NCBI RefSeq assembly: GCF_964036645.1
Contig: NZ_OZ038525.1
Location: 3,290,001-3,354,000 of the forward strand
Reading direction: 5' to 3'
Length of the DNA: 64,000 bases
DNA from: Tenacibaculum sp. 190524A02b
GTDB lineage: Bacteria; Bacteroidota; Bacteroidia; Flavobacteriales; Flavobacteriaceae
The notes under the pieces are model-generated. The model was not told the DNA's origin and ran no database searches. It saw nothing but the letters and a program-made list of their open reading frames with translations. Position 1 is the first letter of the stretch. Every line of letters begins with the position of its first letter. Shown here in pieces: positions 37,159 to 46,560 of this stretch. Both the position numbers and the translations under genes were made by a program.

Positions 37159-38379
37159 ATGAAAAATTGCATACTTTACTTAGCACTTTTTATTTATTCT
37201 TTTAACTCATTTGCTCAAAACACTTTTAAAAAGGGATATTTTATTAGTAATAATAACCAACGTACTGAATGTTTAATTGAAGATTTAGACTGGATGAACA
37301 ATCCTAGTAAATTCAATTATAAATTAAATGACAGCTCAGACAAAAAGAACAAAGGCATTAGAAACATTAAAGAGTTTGGTATTTACAACATTTCTAAATA
37401 TGTGAGAAAAAAGGTAAATATTGATCGTTCAAGTAGTAACATAAACAAACTAAGTAATGAAAGAGCTCCTGCTTTCAAAGAAGAAACTCTTTTTTTAAAA
37501 GTTTTAATTGAAGGTAAAGCTAATTTATACTCATACCAACATGATAACTTGCGACGATTCTTTTACTCAGTAAATAACACGGACACAAAACAACTTATTT
37601 ATAAAAAATTCAAAGTAAAAGAATATAGTGTAGCTGTTAATGAACGTTACAAGCAACAACTTTTAAAAGAAGTTATTTGTGAAAATAAAACTTTTAATGT
37701 AAAAAAATTACATTATACTACAAGTAGTTTAAGTAAGTTTTTTATTAAATACAATCAGTGCCATAATGCTTTGACTACTTCTTTGATAAAAAAAAGAAAA
37801 GCTAAAAACTCTTTTAACCTTTCAATTAAAGCTGGATTTAGTACTTCTTCTTTAGATGCTGACAACAATATTTCTAATGACAGAAATACTAATTTTGGAA
37901 GTAAAAATGGCTTTCGTGCTGGAATTGAACTAGAGTACATTTTACCTTTTAATAACGACAAATGGGGTATATATACGAAGCCTACTTATCAATCATTTAA
38001 AGCTAGTAAACAAAAGAGCTCTGATTTTGTAGTTGGTGGACTTTTTAAAGCTGATGCTGATTACAGCTCTATTGAATTCCCCCTTGGTTTAAGGCATTAT
38101 TTCTTTTTAAATAAAAAATCAAAATTATTTGCACAAGTAGCATATGTATTTGACTTTCCTTTTAGTTCTAATATTGACATTAAAAGAAATGATAATTCAA
38201 TTTTAAGTGATCTTGATATTAACTCCGAAAACAATTTAGCTTTTGGGGTTGGATACAAATATGATAAGTATAGTATTGAACTGGAGTTTCAAGAAAATAG
38301 AGACATATTGGGAGACTATGTTTATTGGCAGGGTAATTATCAATCATTCAATATAACTTTAGGATATACACTATTTTAA
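37159..38379 (+). CDS. Outer-membrane beta-barrel protein (PorT-like or general OMP)
   Basis: The 406-residue protein begins at ATG 37159 with signal CILYLALFIYSFNSFAQ. Residues about 25-215 are a soluble mixed domain (RTECLIEDLDWMNNPSKFNY). Residues about 230-406 form an eight-strand-type barrel (SLKAGFS-like opening, FRAGIELEYILPFNNDKWGI, ending FNITLGYTLF). Function unknown. The gene sits between two near-identical terminators, so it is its own unit. An in-frame upstream ATG (37105) falls in the previous terminator and is not used. Confidence 0.8.
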   Translation: MKNCILYLALFIYSFNSFAQNTFKKGYFISNNNQRTECLIEDLDWMNNPSKFNYKLNDSSDKKNKGIRNIKEFGIYNISKYVRKKVNIDRSSSNINKLSNERAPAFKEETLFLKVLIEGKANLYSYQHDNLRRFFYSVNNTDTKQLIYKKFKVKEYSVAVNERYKQQLLKEVICENKTFNVKKLHYTTSSLSKFFIKYNQCHNALTTSLIKKRKAKNSFNLSIKAGFSTSSLDADNNISNDRNTNFGSKNGFRAGIELEYILPFNNDKWGIYTKPTYQSFKASKQKSSDFVVGGLFKADADYSSIEFPLGLRHYFFLNKKSKLFAQVAYVFDFPFSSNIDIKRNDNSILSDLDINSENNLAFGVGYKYDKYSIELEFQENRDILGDYVYWQGNYQSFNITLGYTLF

Positions 38380-38400
38380 ACAACACATAGTACAGCATAA

Positions 38401-38434
38401 AAAAAGCCGATGAAAGTTTTCATCGGCTTTTTTA
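38401..38434 (+). terminator. Terminator after the OMP gene
   Basis: Perfect stem AAAAAAGCCGATGAAA / TTTCATCGGCTTTTTT with a 2-nt loop. It shares CGATGAAAGTTTT with the terminator at 37097. Confidence 0.92.
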
Positions 38435-38453
38435 TGTTTTGTTTTGATTGCAA

Positions 38454-39494
38454 TTAAGGTGCTGGATTTGGTATTAGGCTATGAACCGCCTCAATTTCTT
38501 GTAAAATCTCCTCCGACAATTCAATGTTAATAGAATCAATATTTTCTTTTAACTGCTCCATCTTTGTTGCTCCAATAATATTACTAGTTACAAAAGGCAA
38601 CTGATTTATATAAGCTAAAGACAATTGCGTTAATGTTAATCCATGTTTTTGAGCAATAGCTAAATATTCTTCAACTGCTTTTTCTGAACTCCCTGTTTTG
38701 TATCTAGCTATGAAACGCGGAAATAAAGTACCTCTTGCTCCATCAGGCTGACCGCCTTTTAAGTATTTACCAGACAACACCCCTTGAGCTAATGGAGAGT
38801 AAGCTAAAAGACCAATGTCTTCACGTAAAGAAACTTCTGACATTCCATATTCATACGAACGATGAATTAAAGAATATGAATTTTGAATAGTTAACGGTCT
38901 TGGTAAATTATGATTTTTAGCTGTTTCTAAATACTTCATAGTTCCCCATGGTGTTTCATTAGATAACCCTATATGCTTTATTTTACCTTCTTTTATAAAA
39001 TCATTTAATGTTTCTAAAATTTCTAAATGATTCTCAGCTTCTTCTGTCGCTGTTTTATAAGGATAGTCTCTAACTCCAAAACAGTTTACTCCTCTAGATG
39101 GCCAATGTAACTGGTATAAATCAATATAATCTGTTTGCAAACGCTGTAAACTCCCTTCTATAGCTTCTTTAATAGCACGTTTACTAAAACCATCTTTTCT
39201 AATATGCGCTGTATAATCCCCTGCTCCAGCTATTTTAGATGCCAAAACTACCTTATCCCTATTTCCAGTTTTTTTAAACCAAGTTCCTATTATTTTTTCA
39301 GTTGCACCATAGGTTTCAGCAGTAGCAGGAACTGCGTATAATTCAGCAGTATCAAAAAAATTAACTCCTTTTTCTAAGGCGTAGTCCATTTGTTCATGTC
39401 CTTCTGCTTCTGTATTTTGATTTCCCCAGGTCATAGTTCCTAAGCAAATTTTAGAAACTTTAATATCTGTATTGGGTAAGGTTGTATATTTCAT
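38454..39494 (-). CDS. Aldo-keto reductase (Tas-like)
   Basis: The 346-residue TIM-barrel oxidoreductase has the catalytic Asp/Tyr in FFDTAELY, the Lys in VVLASKIAG and the His in LYQLHWPSRG. It matches the NADPH-dependent Tas/YgdS group. Substrate not predictable. It starts 18 bp downstream of pgk on the same strand. Confidence 0.92.
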   Translation of the reverse strand: MKYTTLPNTDIKVSKICLGTMTWGNQNTEAEGHEQMDYALEKGVNFFDTAELYAVPATAETYGATEKIIGTWFKKTGNRDKVVLASKIAGAGDYTAHIRKDGFSKRAIKEAIEGSLQRLQTDYIDLYQLHWPSRGVNCFGVRDYPYKTATEEAENHLEILETLNDFIKEGKIKHIGLSNETPWGTMKYLETAKNHNLPRPLTIQNSYSLIHRSYEYGMSEVSLREDIGLLAYSPLAQGVLSGKYLKGGQPDGARGTLFPRFIARYKTGSSEKAVEEYLAIAQKHGLTLTQLSLAYINQLPFVTSNIIGATKMEQLKENIDSINIELSEEILQEIEAVHSLIPNPAP

Positions 39495-39512
39495 GTATTA
39501 ATTAATCTGTTT

Positions 39513-40715
39513 TTATTTGTTAACTGTACTTGTTAAAATAGCTTCAATTCCTGGTAATGTTTTTCCTTCTAAACTTTCTAACATAGCACCTCCACCGGTA
39601 GATACGTAACTTACTTTATTTGCAAAGCCAAATTGTTTTACAGCAGCTACAGAGTCACCACCACCTACTAACGAGAAAGCTCCATTTTTTGTTGCTTCAG
39701 CAATTGCATTTCCTAATTCCACTGTTCCTTTAGCAAAATTTTCCATTTCAAAAACACCTAAAGGACCATTCCACAAAATGGTTTTTGACTCTGCTAGTAC
39801 TTTTGCAAAATTCTCTGAAGTTTTTGGTCCAACATCTAAGCCCATCCACCCATCAGGGATTTCTTTTGTATCTACCGTTTGTGTATTTGCATCATTTGCA
39901 AAATTATCAGCTATAACAGCGTCTACTGGTAAATGTATTTCTGTATTATGCTCTTTAGCTTTTGCTAAAATATCTAAAGCTAAATCTAACTTATCTTCTT
40001 CCACTAGGGAATTTCCTATCTTTCCTCCCAAAGCCTTTACAAAAGTAAACGTCATACCACCACCAATAATAATATGATCTACTTTTTCAATAATATTTTC
40101 AACAATTCCTATTTTAGAAGATACTTTTGCGCCTCCTAAAATAGCCGTTACTGGTTTTTCTGAATTATTTAAAACCTTATCAATACTTTCTATTTCTTGA
40201 GCTAATAAATTACCAAAACATTTATCTTCTGAGAAAAACTGCGCTATTACTGCTGTAGAAGCATGTGCTCTGTGCGCTGTACCAAATGCATCATTTACAT
40301 AGATATCTCCCCATTTAGAAAGTTGTTCTGCAAAAGCTACATCTCCTGCTTTTTCTTCTCCATAAAAACGAAGATTTTCTAATAATAAAATTTCGCCTGC
40401 TTTTAAATTCGTTACTGCTTCTGCTACTTTTTCTCCAATGCAATCTTCAACAAAAGTTACTTTCACTCCTAAAACTTCAGTAACCTTATCTACAATATGA
40501 CGTAAGGAATACTTCTCTTCTACACCTTTTGGACGTCCTAAATGCGACATTAAAATACAACTTCCTCCATCTTCTAAAATTTTAATTATAGTTGGTTTAG
40601 CTGCTTGAATTCTTGTAGCATCTGTTACCTCAAAAGCCTCATTTAAAGGTACGTTAAAGTCAACTCTAATTAAAGCTCTCTTTTTTTCAAAATTATAATT
40701 GCTTAGTGTTTTCAT
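39513..40715 (-). CDS. pgk: Phosphoglycerate kinase
   Basis: The 400-residue glycolytic kinase has the N-terminal signature [17 protein letters not shown], substrate Arg/His region [17 protein letters not shown] and the nucleotide-site ending [16 protein letters not shown]. Followed closely by the aldo-keto reductase. Divergent from moaE. Confidence 0.97.
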   Translation of the reverse strand: MKTLSNYNFEKKRALIRVDFNVPLNEAFEVTDATRIQAAKPTIIKILEDGGSCILMSHLGRPKGVEEKYSLRHIVDKVTEVLGVKVTFVEDCIGEKVAEAVTNLKAGEILLLENLRFYGEEKAGDVAFAEQLSKWGDIYVNDAFGTAHRAHASTAVIAQFFSEDKCFGNLLAQEIESIDKVLNNSEKPVTAILGGAKVSSKIGIVENIIEKVDHIIIGGGMTFTFVKALGGKIGNSLVEEDKLDLALDILAKAKEHNTEIHLPVDAVIADNFANDANTQTVDTKEIPDGWMGLDVGPKTSENFAKVLAESKTILWNGPLGVFEMENFAKGTVELGNAIAEATKNGAFSLVGGGDSVAAVKQFGFANKVSYVSTGGGAMLESLEGKTLPGIEAILTSTVNK

Positions 40716-40823
40716 GTGTTGTGTTGTATTTCTAATAGTGTTGTTGTGTTTCTAAATTTTTTACAAACAAAAATAACTATTTAAAACTATATGTCAACAG
40801 CTTCATTTTTCATAACAAACTTA

Positions 40824-40831
40824 TATATTTG
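40824..40831 (+). promoter_or_regulatory. Candidate -7 box for moaE
   Basis: It reads TATATTTG (TAnnTTTG) 9 nt before the ATG at 40841, so the transcript would be nearly leaderless. No TTG is seen at the matching -33 distance. Confidence 0.35.
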
Positions 40832-40840
40832 TTAAAGTTT

Positions 40841-41263
40841 ATGAGTACTATCTCTGTTGAAATATTATCTGAAAAATTAAACTTACAAACCTGTTATGAT
40901 TTTGTAACTGATGCTTCTTGTGGAGGTATTGCTGTTTTTATAGGTACGGTAAGAAATGCTACTAGCAACAAAGAAGTTAGACAGTTAGACTTCTCTACTT
41001 ACAAACCTATGGCAATCAAAGAAATGCAAAAAATAGCCGAAACAGCAATACGTCAATTTGCTATCAAAAAAATAGCTATTCATCATGCAGAAGGTTTGCT
41101 AAAAATAGGTGATATTCCAGTAATTATAACGGTTTCTGCTCCGCATAGAAAGGCTGCTTTTGATGCCTGTCAATATGCAATTGACACGTTAAAAGAAACA
41201 GTTCCTATTTGGAAGAAAGAGTATTTTACAGATGGAGAAGTATGGGTAAACGCACATCCATAA
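40841..41263 (+). CDS. moaE: Molybdopterin synthase catalytic subunit
   Basis: The 140-residue protein has CGGIAVFIGTVRNATSNKEV, HHAEGLLKIGDIPVIITVSA, and the catalytic-Lys region TVPIWKKEYFTDGEVWV. It joins MoaD to convert precursor Z to molybdopterin. The ATG at 40841 is preferred; an upstream TTG (40829) overlaps the promoter box. The moaD gene is about 16 kb away. The stop is one base before tRNA-Ala. Confidence 0.93.
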   Translation: MSTISVEILSEKLNLQTCYDFVTDASCGGIAVFIGTVRNATSNKEVRQLDFSTYKPMAIKEMQKIAETAIRQFAIKKIAIHHAEGLLKIGDIPVIITVSAPHRKAAFDACQYAIDTLKETVPIWKKEYFTDGEVWVNAHP

Positions 41264-41264
41264 T

Positions 41265-41338
41265 GGGGCATTAGCTCAGCTGGCTAGAGCGCTACACTGG
41301 CAGTGTAGAGGTCATCGGTTCGACTCCGATATGCTCCA
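41265..41338 (+). tRNA. tRNA-Ala (anticodon GGC)
   Basis: Cloverleaf visible: acceptor GGGGCAT pairs with ATGCTCC (one G-T), D arm GCTC/GAGC, anticodon stem CTACA/TGTAG around loop CTGGCAG, T arm ATCGG-TTCGACT-CCGAT, discriminator A. CCA is not encoded. It begins two bases after the moaE stop codon. Confidence 0.95.
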
Positions 41339-41418
41339 CAAAAAACTTTGTAACCCCATAAACAAAGAGGCTGTTTTTAAACTACCATAGTAGTTATTAA
41401 TTCAAACAAAGATTAAAC

Positions 41419-41952
41419 ATGATTACTTACACCTCTACACAAACTGAAAAAGAATTACTTCAAATTATTGAATTACAAAAGAGCAATCTTCCTACTAATT
41501 TAACTGAAGAAGAAAAGAAAACACAAGGTTTTGTAACTGTACAACATGACTTAACAATATTATCAAAAATGCACGAGGTGCACCCTCATATAATAGCTAA
41601 GGAAAATGATACTCTTGCTGGCTATGCTTTGTCAATGTCTAAAAGTTTTAGAGAAGAGATTCCAATATTAGCACCTATGTTTACTGAAATTGACAAATCT
41701 AACAGAGCTAATGATAATTATCTAGTTATGGGACAAGTTTGTGTTGCTAAGGGTTTTCGTGGTCAAGGTGTTTTTAGAGGTTTGTACACCCATATGGCAA
41801 AAGTATTTTTTGAAACTTTCGATTGTATTATAACGGAGATTAATGCTAAAAACACTCGTTCAATTAACGCACATAGTAGTATTGGTTTTAACGAATTAAT
41901 CCGCTACGATTTTGAAGGTGAAACTTGGGTTGTGGTATTTATGAATATATAA
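41419..41952 (+). CDS. GNAT-family N-acetyltransferase
   Basis: The 177-residue protein has the acetyl-CoA binding segment QVCVAKGFRGQGVFRGLYTH (R/Q-x-x-G-x-G type) and ends with the usual GNAT strand FEGETWVVVFMN. The acceptor substrate is not predictable. Confidence 0.85.
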   Translation: MITYTSTQTEKELLQIIELQKSNLPTNLTEEEKKTQGFVTVQHDLTILSKMHEVHPHIIAKENDTLAGYALSMSKSFREEIPILAPMFTEIDKSNRANDNYLVMGQVCVAKGFRGQGVFRGLYTHMAKVFFETFDCIITEINAKNTRSINAHSSIGFNELIRYDFEGETWVVVFMNI

Positions 41953-42079
41953 CTCTCGGTTTAGAATTGAATTTTAAATATTGTGTTTTGATATTAAATT
42001 TCTTTTAACGTCGAATTAGTTACTCTGGAACATACTTGATTGTTATTTGGAATTAGAGCTCTCGAATGAGAAATCAAAC

Positions 42080-42625
42080 CTATACAATCAAATTCTTGAT
42101 TATTTGCACCAACTTATTCACTACAAAACATGCTATTAATAATACGGTTCCGATTATATTTGGTAAAACACCACCAAATGAAAATAACATTCCCAATACA
42201 AAACCTAACAAATATTCTAGAAAATGTACTGGTTTAAAAATAGCTATGACAATAGGTAAGAGAATAAAATATCTTAAAATATGCTCTAAATTAAACTCCC
42301 ATAGTAATGAGATGATGACACCAAATACAAATCCACCTAGTAAACGTCTTAAAAACTGACTATCATTTATTTCAAAGATTTTTCCTTTTCTCTCCCGACT
42401 GTTAATAGATAAGGTTACTATCGCTAGCAACGAAACCGTCAGAAGTCCCCACCAATTTGAAAAGCTTGGCAAATCTTCTCTAGCTAATAGATAATGAGTT
42501 ATAACTCCTCCGCTATAATATTCACGTAAAATAAGTAAGAGTGTAAAAATAAAAGTTGCTAGGACAAACTTTACTTTTCCTGTAAAAATAGATTTAGTTT
42601 TCATTATTAAGTTATTATTAGTCAA
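42080..42625 (-). CDS. Small multi-pass membrane protein of unknown function
   Basis: The 181-residue protein has about five hydrophobic segments (for example FVLATFIFTLLLILREYYSG and LLEYLLGFVLGMLFSFGGVL by eye) and no family I recognise. Starts at 42625 or, more likely, ATG 42604 (MKTKSIFTG). It is convergent with the GNAT gene. Confidence 0.6.
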   Translation of the reverse strand: MTNNNLIMKTKSIFTGKVKFVLATFIFTLLLILREYYSGGVITHYLLAREDLPSFSNWWGLLTVSLLAIVTLSINSRERKGKIFEINDSQFLRRLLGGFVFGVIISLLWEFNLEHILRYFILLPIVIAIFKPVHFLEYLLGFVLGMLFSFGGVLPNIIGTVLLIACFVVNKLVQIIKNLIV

Positions 42626-42751
42626 TTAGTTTAACTGAAGACGAACCTCTTTAAACTTTGTTACAGAGAACAATAACTAACCTAAATCTTTTCTTAACTA
42701 TCCAAAATTAAGGAATACTAATCAGCTGAGTAATTAAAAAAGTTACTTCTT

Positions 42752-45502
42752 TTAATATTTTAAATCTGTAGGTTCTACAAAAGAGACCTCAGGATTGTAT
42801 AATTCTTTTAATACCTCTTTTATTTCTGTCATAAACTCTTCCAAACGTTCTTCTGAAATAGTGTTATCTGGATTACGATAATTGGAAGAGAAATTCATTT
42901 TTAAAAACCCTTTTCTTAAATTTTTAAAAGAAAAGATTCCCGCTTCCATAGGTTTACCTAATGTTTCTTTTTTATTTTGAGTATATAAAAACGCATATAG
43001 CATTACCTGAATTGCCTTATGGTATTTTAATTCTCTTACATCTTCAAAATCTAACACCTTTAAGTTTGCTTCTTCTACTTTTCCTGTTTTATAATCTATA
43101 ATTCTAAGTACACCATTCAATTCATCTATTCTATCTACCTGCCCATGTATTTTAATTGGAAAATCTATCCCTTCAACTGCTATAGTAGCTGCTAATGTTT
43201 GTTCTGTTGCTATTATTTTTAGTTGATTTGCTTCGTCGTTTAACAATTCTTTCTCTTGTTTTAAGAAATTAATTACAAAACGATTGGCTACTTCAAATAT
43301 CAAGCGATTCTTCCCTGTACTTATATCTCCATTTTTAAAATGTTTGGAAAAATAATACACTATCAATTCTTTTGTTTTCTGTTGCATTTCAGTTATAGTT
43401 GCCACAGATAAAAATTTCCCTTCAAAAGGTTTATACAATGCTTCTAAAGTATCATGTACTACAGTACCCATGGTATTTGCTGCTACCGTTTCTTCCACCT
43501 CTTCAAACTCTTTGATCTTTAAAACCTTTTGTTTGTAAAACGCTATTGGATTGTATAAATAGTTAGTTAAAGCAGAAGGTGAAATACCTTTGGTAGCCAG
43601 CTCTTTTAATCGCAATAAAACCCGATTGTTTTTAGCAATCACTTTAGGTTCTTCTGTATCATTCACCAACTCAGGAACTATAATCTCTTCTTTTATATCA
43701 TTTCGCATCATCTCCAACTGTGTAATAAACCTACTTTTTTCTCCACTACCAAACACATCATGTTCTGTATTATACAATATGTATATATTTTTAGCTCTTT
43801 GCAATAATCTAAAAAAGTGATATGCAAACAGGGCGTCTTTTTCCTTATAAGTAGGCAATCCAAATTCTATTTTTACATCAAAAGGTATGAATGAGTTTTG
43901 TTGGTGATTTCCGGGTAATATCCCTTCATTTACTGAGGTAATAATTACATTTTCAAAATCTAACACACGGGTTTCTAAAACTCCCATTAACTGTAACCCT
44001 TGTAAAGGTTCTCCTTGAAACGATAGACTTTCTGACTGAATGAGTTGCTTAAAAAACTGTTGTAGTGTTTTTAAATCTTGTATATAATTAAAGGTTTCTT
44101 GTAAATTTTGTAACTGTACTAACGCTGTGTAAAAACGAAATAAATATTCTTTCTCTAACTCATTTGCTGTATCTTTTACTAGATCAATTATATTTAAAAT
44201 ACGCTTTAAAAAATCTTCAATTGTACTAAATGGATTGAATAAAGCGATTATTGTATTTCGTATAGGCTCTTCTATTTCATTTAAAAAAGAAGTTATTTTT
44301 TTCTGACTTACAAAAGTGGTGTTACTTACTACTATCACCTCAGCAATGGTGTCTGATAAATTACCCTTTTCTAATACTAGCAACTTATATATGGATGGAT
44401 TTTTTAATAGAATAATTACGTCTTTATAATAAAACAGTCCTTTTGTTACTTTCTGCAATTTTTCCTGATTTAGAAAAAGTTGAAAAATAGCTAACAATAA
44501 ACTAGTGGTTGGTACATCTTTTAACGGATATCCCATAGTAATGTTAACGGCATTTACATTTTTAGGTAACGAATTTAAGGTAATGGGCAGTAATGATTCA
44601 TCTGCTAATACTAATGCTGTATTGTTATATGCTGAAAACTTAGAGAGAATTTCTCCTGCATATTTTATTTGCGTAATGTTTTTAGAAGCTCCAATAACCT
44701 CTATATGTTTACTTCCTGCAAAATGATTGGCTACTGTTTCTATAGGGTTTTGTTGATAATGCTTCCAAGTAGTTTTATACTTTCTAATAAAACTTCCTGC
44801 TTGATGTGTGCTCTCATAAAATGTTTTATCTATATCCCAGTATACTTTAGTATTTCCTACGGCAAGCATTTTTTGAAATAAAAATTCTTCCGCCGCATTT
44901 AAGGCATTAAACCCTATAAAAAAGTATTTTTTGCCTTCTTCTTTCTCAGCAAAAGTTGCTATTTCCTTTACCGCTTCTCTATATATAACACCTTGGTATC
45001 CTATTTTTCGATCTACTAAAAAAGTATAGAATAAATCATAGAGTTTGTGCAGTTTTTCCATAAACGCAAAATGATCTTTCATTAATTCTGTTTCTTCAAA
45101 AGTTCCGGAAACTGACCATTTTCGCAATCGATGAATATCTCTTAAGTATAAGAATATTTCACGTGCGTTTATTAAATGCTGATCTATTTCATTAAAGTCT
45201 TGCAATACGGTAAATGCCCATGAAGAAAATACATCAAAAGTATCGGGCTTTGCTTCTTCCTTATAAATAGCATAGAAATAAAACAATAGTTGAACGGAAT
45301 CTACCTTTCTAATCCCTGATACTTCTTCTATAAAATCACCAATATTGCTTATTTTGGGTAAAAAGCCTACCGAAATTTTATCTTTCAACGCTTGCTTTAC
45401 AAATACTCCTGCCCTTTGAGAAGGCAATACAAATACTACATTTTCAAAAGATTTGGTGGTTTTTAAAATATCATCTAAGGTATCGGAAATAAAGGACTGC
45501 AT
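42752..45502 (-). CDS. AddB/RecB-like PD-(D/E)XK exonuclease subunit
   Basis: The 916-residue protein begins with an inactive helicase-like region (VFVLPSQRAGVFVKQAL) and ends with a RecB-type nuclease domain. ISPSALTNYLYNPIAFYKQK introduces it, then GTVVHDTLEALY, and the catalytic RIIDYKTGKVEE (Asp ... Lys) at about residue 810. This is the AddB-type organisation, expected to act with a UvrD-like AddA helicase-nuclease in double-strand break repair. The partner is not in this window. It is divergent from the amidase gene. Confidence 0.8.
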   Translation of the reverse strand: MQSFISDTLDDILKTTKSFENVVFVLPSQRAGVFVKQALKDKISVGFLPKISNIGDFIEEVSGIRKVDSVQLLFYFYAIYKEEAKPDTFDVFSSWAFTVLQDFNEIDQHLINAREIFLYLRDIHRLRKWSVSGTFEETELMKDHFAFMEKLHKLYDLFYTFLVDRKIGYQGVIYREAVKEIATFAEKEEGKKYFFIGFNALNAAEEFLFQKMLAVGNTKVYWDIDKTFYESTHQAGSFIRKYKTTWKHYQQNPIETVANHFAGSKHIEVIGASKNITQIKYAGEILSKFSAYNNTALVLADESLLPITLNSLPKNVNAVNITMGYPLKDVPTTSLLLAIFQLFLNQEKLQKVTKGLFYYKDVIILLKNPSIYKLLVLEKGNLSDTIAEVIVVSNTTFVSQKKITSFLNEIEEPIRNTIIALFNPFSTIEDFLKRILNIIDLVKDTANELEKEYLFRFYTALVQLQNLQETFNYIQDLKTLQQFFKQLIQSESLSFQGEPLQGLQLMGVLETRVLDFENVIITSVNEGILPGNHQQNSFIPFDVKIEFGLPTYKEKDALFAYHFFRLLQRAKNIYILYNTEHDVFGSGEKSRFITQLEMMRNDIKEEIIVPELVNDTEEPKVIAKNNRVLLRLKELATKGISPSALTNYLYNPIAFYKQKVLKIKEFEEVEETVAANTMGTVVHDTLEALYKPFEGKFLSVATITEMQQKTKELIVYYFSKHFKNGDISTGKNRLIFEVANRFVINFLKQEKELLNDEANQLKIIATEQTLAATIAVEGIDFPIKIHGQVDRIDELNGVLRIIDYKTGKVEEANLKVLDFEDVRELKYHKAIQVMLYAFLYTQNKKETLGKPMEAGIFSFKNLRKGFLKMNFSSNYRNPDNTISEERLEEFMTEIKEVLKELYNPEVSFVEPTDLKY

Positions 45503-45611
45503 TGCTCAACTATATACAAGGCAAAGTACAATTTTTATCTTATTTTTGAGAAGCCGAAATTTTTTATTGTAAACAATCTTTAGTAGGCTTATTGAAATTT
45601 TTATTAAACAA

Positions 45612-46403
45612 ATGACTAGTAAACTTCACATCGCTTTAATTCAATCGGATTTAGTTTGGGAAAACCCTGAAGCTAATAGACTTGCTTTTTCAGAAAAAAT
45701 AAATGATTTACCTAAAAACACTGATCTTATTATTCTTCCTGAAATGTTTACCACTGGGTTTACCATGAACGCCCATCCGTATGCAGAAACTATGCAAGGT
45801 GAAACGGTCACTTGGATGCAACAACTTGCACAACAAAAAAATGCTGCCATAGTTGGAAGCACTATCATAAAAGAAGAGGTTGAAAATGAGGTAAATTATT
45901 TTAATCGATTGCTTTTTGTACATCCTACTGGGGATATTGAGTTTTATGACAAGAAACATACTTTTACACTAGCTAACGAACATACCGTTTATACTGCTGG
46001 TACAAAAAAGATTCATATTGACTATAAAGGATGGAAAATTTGTCCGCTAATTTGTTATGACCTTCGTTTTCCTGCTTGGGCTAGAAATACAGATTATTAC
46101 GATGTATTACTGTATGTAGCTAGCTGGCCTAAACCTAGAATTAATGCTTGGGATGCTTTATTAAAAGCCAGAGCTATTGAAAACATGAGTTATACCATAG
46201 GCGTGAATCGTGTAGGAACAGATGGTCTTAATTTTGAGTACTCAGGAAATTCTGTTGTATATGATACCTTAGGCAATTGTTTAGCTAAAAAAGACAACGG
46301 TGAAGACACTGTTTTAATGGTTGAAATAGATAAAGAGCAACAAGAAACCTTAAGAACTAAGTTTTCTTTTTTAGAAGATCGAGATTTATTTATTATTCAG
46401 TAA
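45612..46403 (+). CDS. Carbon-nitrogen hydrolase (omega-amidase type)
   Basis: The 263-residue nitrilase-fold protein has catalytic Glu in LIILPEMFTTGFTMNA, Lys in IEFYDKKHTFTLANEH and Cys in CPLICYDLRFPAWARN. The length and motif set match omega-amidase / YafV-type enzymes, which hydrolyse 2-oxoglutaramate or related amides. Its last codons overlap copy 2 of the intergenic repeat. Confidence 0.9.
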   Translation: MTSKLHIALIQSDLVWENPEANRLAFSEKINDLPKNTDLIILPEMFTTGFTMNAHPYAETMQGETVTWMQQLAQQKNAAIVGSTIIKEEVENEVNYFNRLLFVHPTGDIEFYDKKHTFTLANEHTVYTAGTKKIHIDYKGWKICPLICYDLRFPAWARNTDYYDVLLYVASWPKPRINAWDALLKARAIENMSYTIGVNRVGTDGLNFEYSGNSVVYDTLGNCLAKKDNGEDTVLMVEIDKEQQETLRTKFSFLEDRDLFIIQ

Positions 46404-46481
46404 ACTACCTCGGAGCATTTAATAAAACTATAAATTTAATTTTGAAGCAAACTTTGAGTTATAAAACCTTTTCCAATAAAA
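46400..46481 (+). repeat. Intergenic hairpin repeat, copy 2 (degenerate)
   Basis: It aligns with 6286-6388: GTAAACTACCTCGG, then a deletion of about 15 bp removing the first hairpin, then GCATTTAATAA, a decayed TTTGAAGCAAACTTTGAG in place of the CGAGGC hairpin, and CCAATAAAA at the end. It begins at the amidase stop codon. Confidence 0.5.
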
Positions 46482-46505
46482 AAGGAACGTAATTAAACGC
46501 TCCTT
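46474..46505 (-). terminator. Terminator for the T9SS cargo gene
   Basis: A 9-bp stem with one mismatch (AAGGAACGT / ACGCTCCTT) around AATTAA, followed by a T-run on the minus strand. Confidence 0.65.
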
Positions 46506-46560
46506 CTCCAATTCAAATATCCTGTGTTTACACACACTTTTTAAATAGAAAACTAATTCT

